Below, in pieces: positions 16,500 through 25,739 of a stretch of DNA of 64,000 nucleotides. Under the pieces are notes generated by a model. The model was given only the letters and a program-made list of their open reading frames with translations. It was not told the origin of the DNA and did not search any database. The translations under genes and the position numbers were made by a program. Numbering within the stretch: the first letter of the stretch is position 1; each line of letters begins with the position of its first letter. Source of the DNA: Bacillus sp. V2I10 (GTDB taxonomy: Bacteria; Bacillota; Bacilli; Bacillales; Bacillaceae); contig NZ_JAUSYV010000001.1 of NCBI RefSeq assembly GCF_030817055.1, positions 4,364,001-4,428,000 of the forward strand. The letters run 5' to 3'.

Positions 16500-17486
16500 T
16501 TATGCTGCACTGCTTCCTCTTAAACGATCTAATAAAACGGCTGCTACAATTACACCGCCTTTAACAACTAGCTGCCAATAATAATTCACATCCATAAGTG
16601 TTAAACCATTACTAATCACACCCATGATTAAAACCCCGATGATCGTTCCTTGTATTCTGCCCTTTCCTCCAGTTAAGCTTGTTCCGCCTAAAATAACCGC
16701 AGCAATGGCATCTAATTCATACATTTGGCCTGCGGTCGGCTGGCCGGAATACAATCTTCCTGCTAATACAACGCCCCCTAAACCAGCTAACAGGCCGCTA
16801 ATGGAATAAACGTTTATTAATGACTTTTCAACCTTGATTCCGGTTAAGCGCGCAGCTTCTTCATTTCCGCCAATTGCATAAATATGGCGGCCAAACATTG
16901 TATACTTTAGAACAAAAAACATCACACCATACACAATAAGCATGATATAGATCGGCGTAGGTATGCCGAAAATAGCCCCGCCGCCAATGAATTTAAAGGT
17001 TTCATTTTGCAAAACAATTGGATAGCCGCCACTTATGACATAAGCAAGACCACGAACATACGTAAAGCTTCCCAATGTCACGATAAATGATGGCAATTTC
17101 GTTTTTGCCGTAAAAAAGCCATTAATAAGTCCTACTGCATAACCTACTGCTGCACCTGATAACATCGCAATGATTGGATTAACTCCTGCAGCAGAAACCA
17201 TAACTGATATAACACCAGATAGAGCAACTATGGAACCAACTGATAAATCGATGCCGCCTGTTAAAATAACAATTGTCATTCCTGCAGCTAATATCGCAAT
17301 AATGGAAACCTGCTTTAGGACATTTAACATATTGGCTGTATCCAAAAAGTTAGGGGCTGTGAACGAAAGAACAATACATAATAGTAATAGAATCATAATC
17401 ATCCCTAAACGATTCCATAGATCATGAAGGATATTACCTACCTGCAGGCTTTGCGGTCGTGAAGCTGATTGAATATTTGCCTTCAT
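16500..17486 (-). CDS. Ribose-type ABC sugar transporter, permease
   Basis: A 328-residue inner-membrane permease of the RbsC/FrcC family (BPD_transp_2). There are about ten hydrophobic helices; AILAAGMTIVILTGGIDLSVGSIVAL is the diagnostic RbsC segment, and YAIGGNEEAARLTGIKV is the cytoplasmic coupling loop. Six bases separate it from the upstream ATPase gene, so the two are co-transcribed. Because the next gene is a secreted fructanase and the regulator is FruR-like, the cargo is probably fructose or short fructo-oligosaccharides rather than ribose. That substrate is inferred from context only. Confidence 0.9.
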   Translation of the reverse strand: MKANIQSASRPQSLQVGNILHDLWNRLGMIMILLLLCIVLSFTAPNFLDTANMLNVLKQVSIIAILAAGMTIVILTGGIDLSVGSIVALSGVISVMVSAAGVNPIIAMLSGAAVGYAVGLINGFFTAKTKLPSFIVTLGSFTYVRGLAYVISGGYPIVLQNETFKFIGGGAIFGIPTPIYIMLIVYGVMFFVLKYTMFGRHIYAIGGNEEAARLTGIKVEKSLINVYSISGLLAGLGGVVLAGRLYSGQPTAGQMYELDAIAAVILGGTSLTGGKGRIQGTIIGVLIMGVISNGLTLMDVNYYWQLVVKGGVIVAAVLLDRLRGSSAA

Positions 17487-17492
17487 TTTTCT

Positions 17493-19049
17493 TTACTCCC
17501 CTCTAGTAGCTAAATGCATAATTTTTTCCTGTGTCGCCTCTTCTCTAGAAAGTTCACCAGTCAATCTTCCTTCACACATGACAAGTATTCGATCACTTAT
17601 TCCTAATACTTCTGGAAGCTCAGATGAAATCACCAATACGGCTAAGCCTTCCTCCGCAAGCTTTGAGACAATTTTGTGTATTTCCGTTTTTGCTCCAATA
17701 TCAACACCACGAGTTGGCTCATCAAGCAGTAAAACCTTTGGTGCAATCGACAGCCATTTTGCGATGACTACCTTTTGTTGATTGCCGCCGCTTAGGTTTG
17801 AAACTTGCTGTTCAGGAGAGGCAATTTTTATATTTAAATCTTTTATATAGCGATCCGCACTTTCATTAACCTGTTTCCAGCTAACAATCCCTGATTTAGA
17901 ATGCTTCTTTAATTCTGCCATTAATAGATTCTCTTTTACTGACATCGATAAAAATAAACCTTGTTCCTTCCGACTTTCTGGCACATGAGCAATTCCATTT
18001 GCCATGGCATCGATTGGCGATTTTATGTTTACAGCCTTACCATCTACGTAAATTTCACCTTTTTTCAGCTCTGATACGCCAAATAGTGCCCTAACCAGCT
18101 CTGTCCGACCTGCACCTACTAGTCCTGCTAAACCAACAATTTCACCAGGGTAAAGTTTAAACGAAACATCTTTTACAATGGTATTATCAGAAACATTCTT
18201 CAGCTCTAGAGCAGGGGCACCTCCATATGAGAGTGTTGTCCCAGATGCCCTTGTTCGATTAAATAAATCTTTTAAATCACGCCCTACCATTAGCTTTACG
18301 AGGTGGTCGGGATTTGTCTCTTCAATCGGCCCGCTTGTAATCCACTCACCGTCACGTAAGACAGTGAATCGATTGGAAATCTTAAAGATTTCGTCCATCC
18401 GATGAGAAATATAAACAATCGCAACTCCTTGTTTTTTTAAATCGTCAATAATTTGGAACAACTTCGTAATCTCTTTATCTGTCAGCGAGGCTGTAGGTTC
18501 ATCCATTATAAGAACCTCTGACTTAAAGGATAATGCTCGTGCAATCTCGACCATTTGCTGTTGTGCAACACTCAAGGTTGAAACGAGTTGACGGGGAATC
18601 AGATTAGATCCCATTGAATCTAACACTATTTGTGCACGTTCATGTACCTCATCCCATTTGACCATTCCTAGGCGATTTTTCGGAAAAGTTGAACCCATTA
18701 ATATATTTTCACTGATTGTAAGATTAGGAGAGAGATTTAACTCCTGGTGGATCACACTGATTCCTCTATTCCTTGCATCAACAGGATCCCTCCATGATAT
18801 GGGCTGACCTTTTAAATAGATGGTCCCTCCATCATGATCTGGAGAATGGATTCCTGCAAGAATTTTCATAAAGGTTGATTTCCCGGCGCCGTTTTCTCCC
18901 ATTAAAGCGTGTACTTCACCTGGATAGAGCTCAATTCTCACATTGTTTAACACCTTTACACCTGAGAATGTTTTACTTATCCCTTCCATATTCAGTACCG
19001 GCGTTTTCATCATGTATTGTTTTTTTGTTAACACCTCTTTAACAGCCAT
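17493..19049 (-). CDS. Ribose-type ABC sugar transporter, two-domain ATPase
   Basis: A 518-residue RbsA/FrcA-like protein with two nucleotide-binding domains. The first has Walker A GENGAGKSTFMK, signature LSVAQQQMVEIARAL and Walker B VLIMDEPTASL. The second has the degenerate P-loop GLVGAGRTELVRALFG, signature LSGGNQQKVVIAKWL and VLLLDEPTRGVDIGAKTEI, exactly as in sugar importers of this class. It powers uptake through the permease at 16500. GGGGTGGGA precedes ATG 19049; an internal ATG nearer the conserved start is also possible. It is separated from the binding-protein gene by an 80-base gap with a hairpin, which should lower its level relative to the binding protein. Confidence 0.92.
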   Translation of the reverse strand: MAVKEVLTKKQYMMKTPVLNMEGISKTFSGVKVLNNVRIELYPGEVHALMGENGAGKSTFMKILAGIHSPDHDGGTIYLKGQPISWRDPVDARNRGISVIHQELNLSPNLTISENILMGSTFPKNRLGMVKWDEVHERAQIVLDSMGSNLIPRQLVSTLSVAQQQMVEIARALSFKSEVLIMDEPTASLTDKEITKLFQIIDDLKKQGVAIVYISHRMDEIFKISNRFTVLRDGEWITSGPIEETNPDHLVKLMVGRDLKDLFNRTRASGTTLSYGGAPALELKNVSDNTIVKDVSFKLYPGEIVGLAGLVGAGRTELVRALFGVSELKKGEIYVDGKAVNIKSPIDAMANGIAHVPESRKEQGLFLSMSVKENLLMAELKKHSKSGIVSWKQVNESADRYIKDLNIKIASPEQQVSNLSGGNQQKVVIAKWLSIAPKVLLLDEPTRGVDIGAKTEIHKIVSKLAEEGLAVLVISSELPEVLGISDRILVMCEGRLTGELSREEATQEKIMHLATRGE

Positions 19050-19069
19050 ACGTCAATCCCACCCCTTAT

Positions 19070-19112
19070 TTATTTTAAAAAGGCTGAATAAGGCGATGGA
19101 CCCTTATCAGCC
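19070..19112 (-). terminator. Intercistronic stem-loop/partial terminator after the binding-protein gene
   Basis: GGCTGAATAAGG (19082-19093) pairs with CCCTTATCAGCC (19101-19112) with one mismatch; on the minus strand TTTTTAAAATAAA follows. Lying between the binding protein and ATPase genes, it would raise the binding protein:ATPase ratio, as is common in such operons. Confidence 0.65.
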
Positions 19113-19129
19113 TCTTTCATTAGGGAGGC

Positions 19130-20101
19130 TTACCAACCCTTGTAAGAATCTAATGTTTCTTGAGTGACTAGCTCAACAGGTACTTTAATAAGCTCTTCAA
19201 CGTCTTCACCATTTTTCACTTTCATGCCAATTCCAACTGCTGTTTTCACCATTTCACTAGGTGATTGAGCGGAAGTCGCCATAATAGAGCTTCCTTCTTT
19301 CGCCATTGCTTCTGCCGCTTCAGGAGCACCGTCAACACCAACAATGAAAAACTCATCTTTTCTTCCAGCTTGCTCTGAAGCAATTTCTACTCCGATTGCT
19401 TCAGGGTCATTGATCGCAAATACAGCGTCAATTGATCCAGATGAATTCGCTTGCAAAATACTTTCCATAACAGATAATGCTTTTTCACGGTTTCCTTCAC
19501 CATTTTGCTTTGCAACTACTTTAATTCCTGACTCTTTAATTACATCCTCAAATCCTTGAATACGATCTGTTACGGCTGAAACTGGAGGTCCATCGATAAT
19601 AACAATGTTTCCTTTTCCATTTAATTGTTCAACCACATATTCACCAGCAAGCTGACCTGCTTGGTAGTTATCTGAAGTGACCGTTGCATCAACACCGCCC
19701 TCTGCATTCGTATCAACTGCGATTACAGGAATCCCTGCATTCTTTGCTTGTTGAACAGCTGCCGCAATCCCCTTCGTATCAACAGCATTTAATAAAATAA
19801 CATCTACCTTTTTCGTAATAAAGTTTTCAATTTGAGACGTTTGCTTTGCCAGATCGTATTCAGCACTTTCAACAAGAATCTCTGCACCTAATTCCTTCCC
19901 TGCTTCTTCAGCACCCTTTCCCATGGCAACGAAAAATGGATTTGCTAAAGTACCTACAGTTAATCCGATTTTTAACTTATCGTTACTATTTTCCTGCCCA
20001 GTACTTTCATTTGAAGATTCACTTGCACTACTGCATGCAGACATTAGAACAATTACAGACATTAAAACTGGCACTAATAATTTTTTTACACTTTTTTTCA
20101 T
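19130..20101 (-). CDS. Sugar-binding lipoprotein of a ribose-type ABC transporter
   Basis: A 323-residue RbsB-like (Peripla_BP_4) binding protein. The lipoprotein signal ends in the lipobox VLMSACSS, so Cys 23 would be lipidated and the protein anchored outside the membrane. KIGLTVGTLANPFFVAMGKGAE, DVILLNAVDTKGIAAAVQQAK and GIPVIAVDTNAEGG are the typical D-type sugar-binding strands. It heads the operon binding protein-ATPase-permease-levanase. A perfect cre box lies 71-84 bases upstream. Fructose or fructo-oligosaccharide is the likely ligand from context; ribose cannot be excluded by sequence, but no rbsK/rbsD is present. Confidence 0.9.
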   Translation of the reverse strand: MKKSVKKLLVPVLMSVIVLMSACSSASESSNESTGQENSNDKLKIGLTVGTLANPFFVAMGKGAEEAGKELGAEILVESAEYDLAKQTSQIENFITKKVDVILLNAVDTKGIAAAVQQAKNAGIPVIAVDTNAEGGVDATVTSDNYQAGQLAGEYVVEQLNGKGNIVIIDGPPVSAVTDRIQGFEDVIKESGIKVVAKQNGEGNREKALSVMESILQANSSGSIDAVFAINDPEAIGVEIASEQAGRKDEFFIVGVDGAPEAAEAMAKEGSSIMATSAQSPSEMVKTAVGIGMKVKNGEDVEELIKVPVELVTQETLDSYKGW

Positions 20102-20171
20102 TGTGAGCCCCCTAGAAATTAATAAATACGAATTTCACTTTTCATAGAATTAAATAAATTGATAATACCAT

Positions 20172-20185
20172 TGATAACGCTTACA
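20172..20185 (-). promoter_or_regulatory. Perfect cre (CcpA) site upstream of the fructan operon
   Basis: On the minus strand TGTAAGCGTTATCA matches all 14 positions of TGWAANCGNTNWCA. It lies 71 bases before the binding-protein start, so the operon should be repressed by preferred sugars. Confidence 0.8.
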
Positions 20186-20198
20186 ATCTTGTGGCTAC

Positions 20199-20210
20199 AT
20201 CACCTCCTTT
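20199..20210 (-). other. Extended Shine-Dalgarno sequence without an ORF
   Basis: AAAGGAGGTGAT on the minus strand is complementary over 12 bases to the 3' end of 16S rRNA, yet only GTG-ATG-TAG follows. It lies in the probable leader of the fructan operon, 98 bases before the first gene. It may be a ribosome standby site, a minimal leader peptide or chance. Confidence 0.4.
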
Positions 20211-20749
20211 AAGTCGTTCAAATATGATTTCATTTTTCTTTAAAGATGTTCTGAATGATTTTAGAATATATCGATAATGAAAATTCCAATATTTGATTAG
20301 TGGGTTCAAGTTGAAAGAAGTGAAGAAGTTATGATTTTTTATGGTGGATTTTACAATTTAATCTGCTTATTTATGACTCTTTTTGATTGATTTTGATTAT
20401 ATTATGCCCTTCAAAAACTGTCAATATATTGAGAAAATTCAGTAAATTATATTAAAAATGTAAATGTTAGCTAATTTTACTTTTTGCAACAATTCTCAAT
20501 ATGAGTATTATTAGGAGTTTTTGAATGAATAATGGAAGATTTTGATTTTCAGTGCATTCTTTCCAATTTCAAAAACGGTTTACCAATATATTTATTTTGT
20601 GAAACTAAATGTAAAAGGGGGAAATTTTTTTTGAGATGTTGCATATTCAAGGCAAAATAAAAAGAGCTTTAAACCCCTATTGTCTATTCAGTAGACATCT
20701 GGGTCAGCTCCAATTAAAAGATATTATATGTAGAAAAAATGAGAGTTTA
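20211..20749. other. Gene-free AT-rich region between the regulator and the fructan operon
   Basis: No credible ORF on either strand. It should contain the operon promoter and possibly the regulator's operators, but I could not single out a convincing palindrome. Confidence 0.5.
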
Positions 20750-21502
20750 TTAAAAAGCTGCACAGTAAATTTCCGTTTTCTCCTTATACTTCTCCAATAT
20801 TATCGAATCTTCTTCATTCGTAATGATTTTAGCTTGATGTAGTTTTGCAAATTCAGAAAATGAGACTTCTCCAAATTTCGTATGATCTGCAAGTACAAAC
20901 GATTCACGAGAGAGATAGATAGCTTTTGCTTTCAGTTGTGCTTCTTCAGGATCCGGAGTAGTAAAACCTAGATCATGGTGGATTGCATTTGTTCCTATAA
21001 AGCTTTTATCAAATCGATAATTTTGAATACTTTCGTATGCATTGCTGCCAATCATCGCTTTTGTTACTTTTTTTACATATCCTCCAATTATATAAGTATT
21101 TATATCTTTTTCAAGTAATGCATCCAAATGGTCAATCCCATTTGTAACCACAACAATGTTTTCTTGGTCTAAATACTGTATCATTTGATAGGTTGTTGTA
21201 CCTGCATCAAGGTATACACAATCTCCAACTTCAATTAGTTGGGCAGCATATTTTGCTAGAATGTTTTTTTCTTTAAGATTCTGAGTTGATTTTTCAATCA
21301 TGCTTGGTTCTTCACGTTTTCGTTGTAACAGTGAAGCACCGCCATGTACACGTTTTACATAGTTCTGCTTTTCGAGTTGATCCAAATCGCGCCGCAATGT
21401 AGATTCTGAACTTTTTGTTAACTCTACTAGTTCATGAACCTTAACATTCTCTTTTTCCTTTAAATAATCTAATATCAAACGATGACGCTCAGTTATAAGC
21501 AA
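20750..21502 (-). CDS. DeoR-family regulator, FruR-like
   Basis: A 250-residue repressor of DeoR type. The N-terminal helix-turn-helix ERHRLILDYLKEKENVKVHE and SESTLRRDLDQLEKQNYVKRVHGGA match the DeoR signature; the C-terminal sugar-phosphate sensing domain has DAGTTTYQMIQYL and KSFIGTNAIHHDLGFTTPDPEEA. The opening and the TPDPEEA segment resemble FruR, which senses fructose-1-phosphate in bacilli. No fruK or fruA follows. Placed upstream of, and in line with, the fructan importer operon, it is the likely specific regulator of that operon. ATG 21502 is preceded by GGGGGA. Confidence 0.85.
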   Translation of the reverse strand: MLITERHRLILDYLKEKENVKVHELVELTKSSESTLRRDLDQLEKQNYVKRVHGGASLLQRKREEPSMIEKSTQNLKEKNILAKYAAQLIEVGDCVYLDAGTTTYQMIQYLDQENIVVVTNGIDHLDALLEKDINTYIIGGYVKKVTKAMIGSNAYESIQNYRFDKSFIGTNAIHHDLGFTTPDPEEAQLKAKAIYLSRESFVLADHTKFGEVSFSEFAKLHQAKIITNEEDSIILEKYKEKTEIYCAAF

Positions 21503-21829
21503 AATACCTCCCCCTTATTACTTGTTATTCATCGTATAAATTACTTCTTTTAGCTTAGTATAGTATAAAAAAGCACATAAATGGAATTTTCAAGTTGTAT
21601 TTCTTATCTAACTATTTAAGAAGAAAAACCGGACAAAAAACGCCAGGTCCAAATCAAGAAATAAATGAAAAATGAAATAACAAGGCTTCTTTATGCCAAA
21701 ACTTAATAATGTCATTAATAGATCTTTATCATGATTCTTTAAATTTATTAAAACCTAATGGTTATAAAACCAAATATAAAAAGTCTTATTGGGAATTGTT
21801 TGTTGTCGATAAATTCTTTGGAACAACTA

Positions 21830-22180
21830 AAGATATATAACGGCTGAAGGAGTTTGGTCCATCGGTCAAATGTATGACCATTTGATCCTCGTTGCCCATG
21901 AGTATCTTGACAATGTGGAAATTTGTGCGGCAGCAGAGGAAGGCAAAAACTTGGGAAAACAGAATTTGGTGAGCATTTAAAATTGGAGGATTCCCACCAA
22001 TTAAAATCAAGTTACCAGACGAATTAAATACCCCCCCCAAGCAATACGAATAGTAAAGAAAATCTTATGAGTAGGCTAGATGAAGTAATGCAGAGGATAA
22101 GACAATGGGAATTTAAAGTGGATTCTATAAATCCAAATTACAAAGTTGAACAAGAGGGCTTTGGTTGGCTTAACGCTTAC
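21830..22180 (+). pseudogene. Degenerate DinB-family gene
   Basis: In shifting frames the plus strand reads AEGVWSIGQMYDHLILVAHEYL, then EFGEHLKLEDSHQLKSSY, then NTNSKENLMSRLDEVMQR and NYKVEQEGFGWLNA. These are consecutive parts of one DinB-like four-helix protein, with the QMYDHLI metal-site helix. At least two frameshifts and a lost C-terminus show it is dead. A run of nine Cs at 22033 marks one frameshift. A second, intact DinB gene lies at 35974. Confidence 0.65.
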
Positions 22181-22464
22181 GTTATTAACTTTTCTATATT
22201 TTACCACAAAGCTGTGGTATTCATGACAGTTACATTTTCAACTATTGCAACCCTTTATAGTTGAACAACAAACAGCATCTATTCATCCACAAACTTATTT
22301 AATTTTGATAATGCCACTGCCACTTCTTTTCTTAGAGGTATCACGTTTGATTTAGGGAAGGGTTTTAGGGACAGTATTGCCTCATTATCTGCTTTTTAAT
22401 CCCGATTCGCCATACCCACAAAAAATTAATCGTGGGATTGTTGATTTGTTGCTAATTCCTTTTT

Positions 22465-23571
22465 TTAGTTTACATACTTACTTATTTCACTAATGATTTC
22501 TTTGGCAGCATAAGGCTTTTGAATTTTTTTTATGTTCTGAACCACTTCCTTATAATAACGTTCATTAAATAAAATGTGTTCTAATATTACTGGGATCTCT
22601 TCGCAAATTTCAGCTTTTACTGCTGCCCCATAGTTCATTAAATACTGGGCATTTTGTTCTTCATGACCTGGTACTGGTTGATATATTAAAATTGGCGTTT
22701 CACAAGCTAATGACTCTGCCATTGTTAATCCACCTGCTTTAGATAGAATAACATCACTTGCCCTTAAATAATCGGTAAACCTATTTGTAAAACCAATACT
22801 AACTATCTCATGCTTACTTTCCAGTTGTTCAATTTTTGCTTTTGCTTTCTTATTATGACCGGTTATACAGACTAGTTGAACCTTGTCTTCTATAGTGTTT
22901 AAAGTTTTTAATACCTTTGTGAATTTTGTTAATCCGATCGCACCACCTGCAATTAATATTGTTTTTTTCTCCGGGTCTAGCTGCAATTCATGCTTTACCT
23001 TCCATTTTGGTTTCTTTAAAGATGGTATAGAACAAATTGGGATACCAGTTGAGTAGAACTTTGATATTGGTATATTATATAAAGTTGTAAAATAATCCAA
23101 ATGATCTGAAGCTGTAAAATATCCATCTACTTCATTTCTAATATACGCTGGGTGCATGACAAAGTCAGTAATTGCAGTATATAACGGTATATCTAAGTTT
23201 TTCTTCTTCTTTAATTTTGACAATATAGCTGTCGAAAAAGGATGCACTGAAATTAACGACTTACATTTATATTTTTGGACAATTGAGTATAGTCGTTCCG
23301 TGAAAAATGTTCCAAATTGGTCCATTAACATAAACCAAGGATGCTCTTCTGTATGGTGATATAATTTTCTCCAAACAATTGGACTGAACTTTAAAATTTG
23401 TAAATAACTTTCTAAAACTATTTTGTGAAATACCGGACTAATTAACTTAAATGTATCGATAATTTCGCATGTATACCCGTTTTTCTCAAACTCTTCTTTC
23501 AGTGCTTTGGCTGCTTGATTATGTCCATTACCAATAGAAGCAGAAAAAATTAATGTATGACAATTAATCAA
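22465..23571 (-). CDS. MGDG-synthase-type glycosyltransferase (UgtP-like)
   Basis: A 368-residue GT28 glycosyltransferase that would add sugar to diacylglycerol at the inner face of the membrane, making glycolipids used in membranes and lipoteichoic acid anchors. The N-terminus LIFSASIGNGHNQAAKAL is the MGDG synthase motif; the middle has LYTAITDFVMHPAYI. The C-terminal nucleotide-sugar half has GGAIGLTKF and SKAGGLTMAESLACETPILIYQPVPGHEEQNA. I start at TTG 23571: GTGAGGAAAA lies upstream and homologues begin just before the LIFSAS strand. The upstream extension to 23643 lacks a ribosome site. It is a single gene, diverging from DUF421. UgtP itself is likely but not certain. Confidence 0.87.
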   Translation of the reverse strand: MINCHTLIFSASIGNGHNQAAKALKEEFEKNGYTCEIIDTFKLISPVFHKIVLESYLQILKFSPIVWRKLYHHTEEHPWFMLMDQFGTFFTERLYSIVQKYKCKSLISVHPFSTAILSKLKKKKNLDIPLYTAITDFVMHPAYIRNEVDGYFTASDHLDYFTTLYNIPISKFYSTGIPICSIPSLKKPKWKVKHELQLDPEKKTILIAGGAIGLTKFTKVLKTLNTIEDKVQLVCITGHNKKAKAKIEQLESKHEIVSIGFTNRFTDYLRASDVILSKAGGLTMAESLACETPILIYQPVPGHEEQNAQYLMNYGAAVKAEICEEIPVILEHILFNERYYKEVVQNIKKIQKPYAAKEIISEISKYVN

Positions 23572-23850
23572 TATTTTTTCCTCACTTTCTAAGTAATGAA
23601 TAATTAATAAGCTATAAGCTATAGTCGACGGATGATTGGCCATTTAATGTTCTATAAAGTATAGTATTAGGATATTGTTTGAGAAAAATTCTATAAATGA
23701 AGAATACTTTTTTATGTTTTGTTCATTTTCTATTATTTTTTGATAACTTTATTTATATATACTGGAAAAATAATAACATTAAGTATGGATTTAAAATTAT
23801 GTGACAAAATAGGATTTATATTTTTAGAGCATAAAAATGAGGGTGAAAAA

Positions 23851-24519
23851 ATGTTCATTTTTTTCGGGAAGTTAATTCTGCTTTTTGGTTTGGTGGTTCT
23901 GGCAATGCGCTGTATGGGAAAGACTGTGTTGGCTCAGTTAACTCCGACTGACCTTGCTGCCATTGTGTTTCTCGTCACTTTGTCCGTCAGTCCCATCAAA
24001 GTCAATGGGATTGGACAGGCAATTATAGGGATCATCATTATCGTCGTCATGTACTTTATATTTTCTAAATTAAGCCTTTTTCGCTGGTTAAACCGATTGT
24101 TCATCGGCCATCCGAGTATTTTGATCAAACATGGGAAAATCTCTAAAAAAGAATTGCGAAAAACTCGATTTTCTCTCGTGGAACTATTGTCAGCTATAAG
24201 AGCTGCAGGATATCCGAACATTAAGGATCTCGATTATGTGATTCTCGAACCGAATGGAGCTCTTAGTATATTACCTAACCAAGCTATTGTTAATTTGACG
24301 CCTAAACACTTAAACATTGAAACGGACTATCAGGGCCTGCCGATTGCCGTGATCGTCGAAGGGAAAATCCAGCATAAAAATTTGAAATTAATTCAAAAGG
24401 ATGAAAAATGGCTTCAGGAAGAGTTGATAAACAAAGGATTTCACCAACTCAATGACATCTTTTATGCGGCTGTTAGTGATAAAGATCATTCTTTAATCGT
24501 TGACATTGGCAATCAATAA
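23851..24519 (+). CDS. DUF421 (YetF-like) membrane protein
   Basis: A 222-residue protein with three N-terminal helices (FFGKLILLFGLVVLAMRCMG, LAAIVFLVTLSV, IGIIIIVVMYFIFSK) followed by the cytoplasmic DUF421 domain. Family marks are RCMGKTVLAQLTPTDLA, HPSILIKHGKI and AAGYPNIKDLDYVILEPNGALSI. YetF-like proteins are widespread in spore formers; some act in spore or membrane processes, but the activity is unknown. GAGGGTGAAAAA precedes ATG 23851; the longer reading upstream crosses non-coding sequence. Divergent from the glycosyltransferase gene. Confidence 0.87.
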   Translation: MFIFFGKLILLFGLVVLAMRCMGKTVLAQLTPTDLAAIVFLVTLSVSPIKVNGIGQAIIGIIIIVVMYFIFSKLSLFRWLNRLFIGHPSILIKHGKISKKELRKTRFSLVELLSAIRAAGYPNIKDLDYVILEPNGALSILPNQAIVNLTPKHLNIETDYQGLPIAVIVEGKIQHKNLKLIQKDEKWLQEELINKGFHQLNDIFYAAVSDKDHSLIVDIGNQ

Positions 24520-24976
24520 TCTTGATTTACATACACCTATTTACGACAGGAAAGAGAAAACTTGGTCAAATAAAACCGATTAGGAATAGACAACGATTCG
24601 TTTTTCTTGTGCTAAATTTTGCTAATGGTATGTTACAATTTATTGTTTAGCAGGATTTTATTCATCATTGATAAATTCATCGTTATACGTGCTTAAACGC
24701 ACCTAATGGCTCTGTATAATAAAGTGGCGATTTATGATCCTCTTATTCAATTAAATGGTCCGATACAAAAAGAAAAAGTACAATTTATGCTACAGAAAAG
24801 CGCCCGATAATGGAAGATCGTTCACCCCGATTATGGAATTATGATGTTCCACCACATGAAATGAATTTTAGTTCTCTAGAATTTGCTGAAGATCTTTTTC
24901 AATTTTTTTAAACTTAAATCCTTCTCTTTCTAATCTTTCGAGAATGAACCACAAATTCTTAAAATCATTGTTGGTA
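24520..24976. other. Gene-free region with one repeat fragment
   Basis: No gene seen. A dispersed-repeat fragment, CAGAAAAGCGCCCGATAATGGAAGATCG, runs across 24793-24820. Confidence 0.5.
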
Positions 24977-25162
24977 TTACCTTAAAAAGGGTGCCCGTGA
25001 ATCGTTTTTACCGAAAGGAAATCCGTTGCCACCTAATAACCAATACAGTCCGAGTAACCCGTATAGTAGGGACCATAGAGCAGCTGCATACCCAGTCCAC
25101 TGCGGCCAACGCGACAGCCAGGAAAAATGTGTTGAATTATTGATATTTATTTTCGGTTCCAT
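24977..25162 (-). pseudogene. N-terminal fragment of a membrane protein
   Basis: Sixty-one codons starting at ATG 25162 behind GGGAGGGTGAA, reading MEPKININNSTHFSWLSRWPQ and a membrane helix WTGYAAALWSLLYGLLGLYWLLGG. The reading breaks off near GGTGCCC around 25000, so only the head of what was probably a much longer membrane protein remains. The strong ribosome site shows it was once a real gene start. Confidence 0.5.
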
Positions 25163-25329
25163 TTCACCCTCCCTAAAGCATTTTCATAATAAAAATTAAA
25201 ATGCCATACTCCAAGATATAGTAACCCTTTCAATTAATTAGTTTCCAAAAAGGATCTTACTAATTTTACCATTATTTTCTTCCTAAATTAACCTCCCATT
25301 ACAAGAAAATAGCTTTATTCCTTGCTCCA

Positions 25330-25425
25330 TAATCTAGCCCGATTGTTGATCAGAACTCTTGAAACCACTCTTCAAACTGTGCCCTTTAACTTAATAAAAA
25401 AAGGCGCCCTCTTTGTACATAGCGC
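25330..25425. repeat. Dispersed intergenic repeat, composite copy
   Basis: AATCTAGCCCGATTGTTGAT-type module, then CTCTTGAAACCACTCTTCAA, GTGCCCTTTAACTTAATAA and AAGGCGCCCTCTTTG. The same order of modules is found at 40036 and 48245. Confidence 0.65.
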
Positions 25426-25493
25426 AGAAAACAACTCTATAAAGTATAGTTTTATATTTTTTTGAAACTATATTAAATGGAGGTGAATTAATA

Positions 25494-25646
25494 ATGCCAA
25501 ATAAAAACAAAGATGTTCCGAATACACTCAAATATAGTATATGGAATACACGAACGGATGAAAATCAACCTTTTAACACAGAAAAATATGCTGAGTCAAT
25601 TGACAGTTCTAACCTAAAATCAAAAACAGCAGATAATCAAGAATAA
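25494..25646 (+). CDS. Small hydrophilic protein (50 residues), unknown
   Basis: ATG 25494 follows ATGGAGGTGAATTAATA, a strong ribosome site with eight-base spacing. The product, MPNKNKDVPNTLKYSIWNTR onwards, is Asn/Lys/Ser-rich, soluble and without cysteines, resembling the small acidic or spore-type peptides common in bacilli, though I recognise no family. There is no close neighbour on the same strand. The real ribosome site and good codon use make it likely to be expressed. Confidence 0.6.
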   Translation: MPNKNKDVPNTLKYSIWNTRTDENQPFNTEKYAESIDSSNLKSKTADNQE

Positions 25647-25739
25647 CAATTAAAAAACAACCGCAGCTGGTTGCCTTCTTACTTTAATTAAATTTCTTTC
25701 CACTTTACTGTTTAATATATTTTTAATTAAATATGGCTT

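Noticed and set aside
21786..22040. 84-codon minus-strand ORF
   Set aside because: It is the antisense of a degenerate DinB gene, whose plus-strand frames contain clear family segments.
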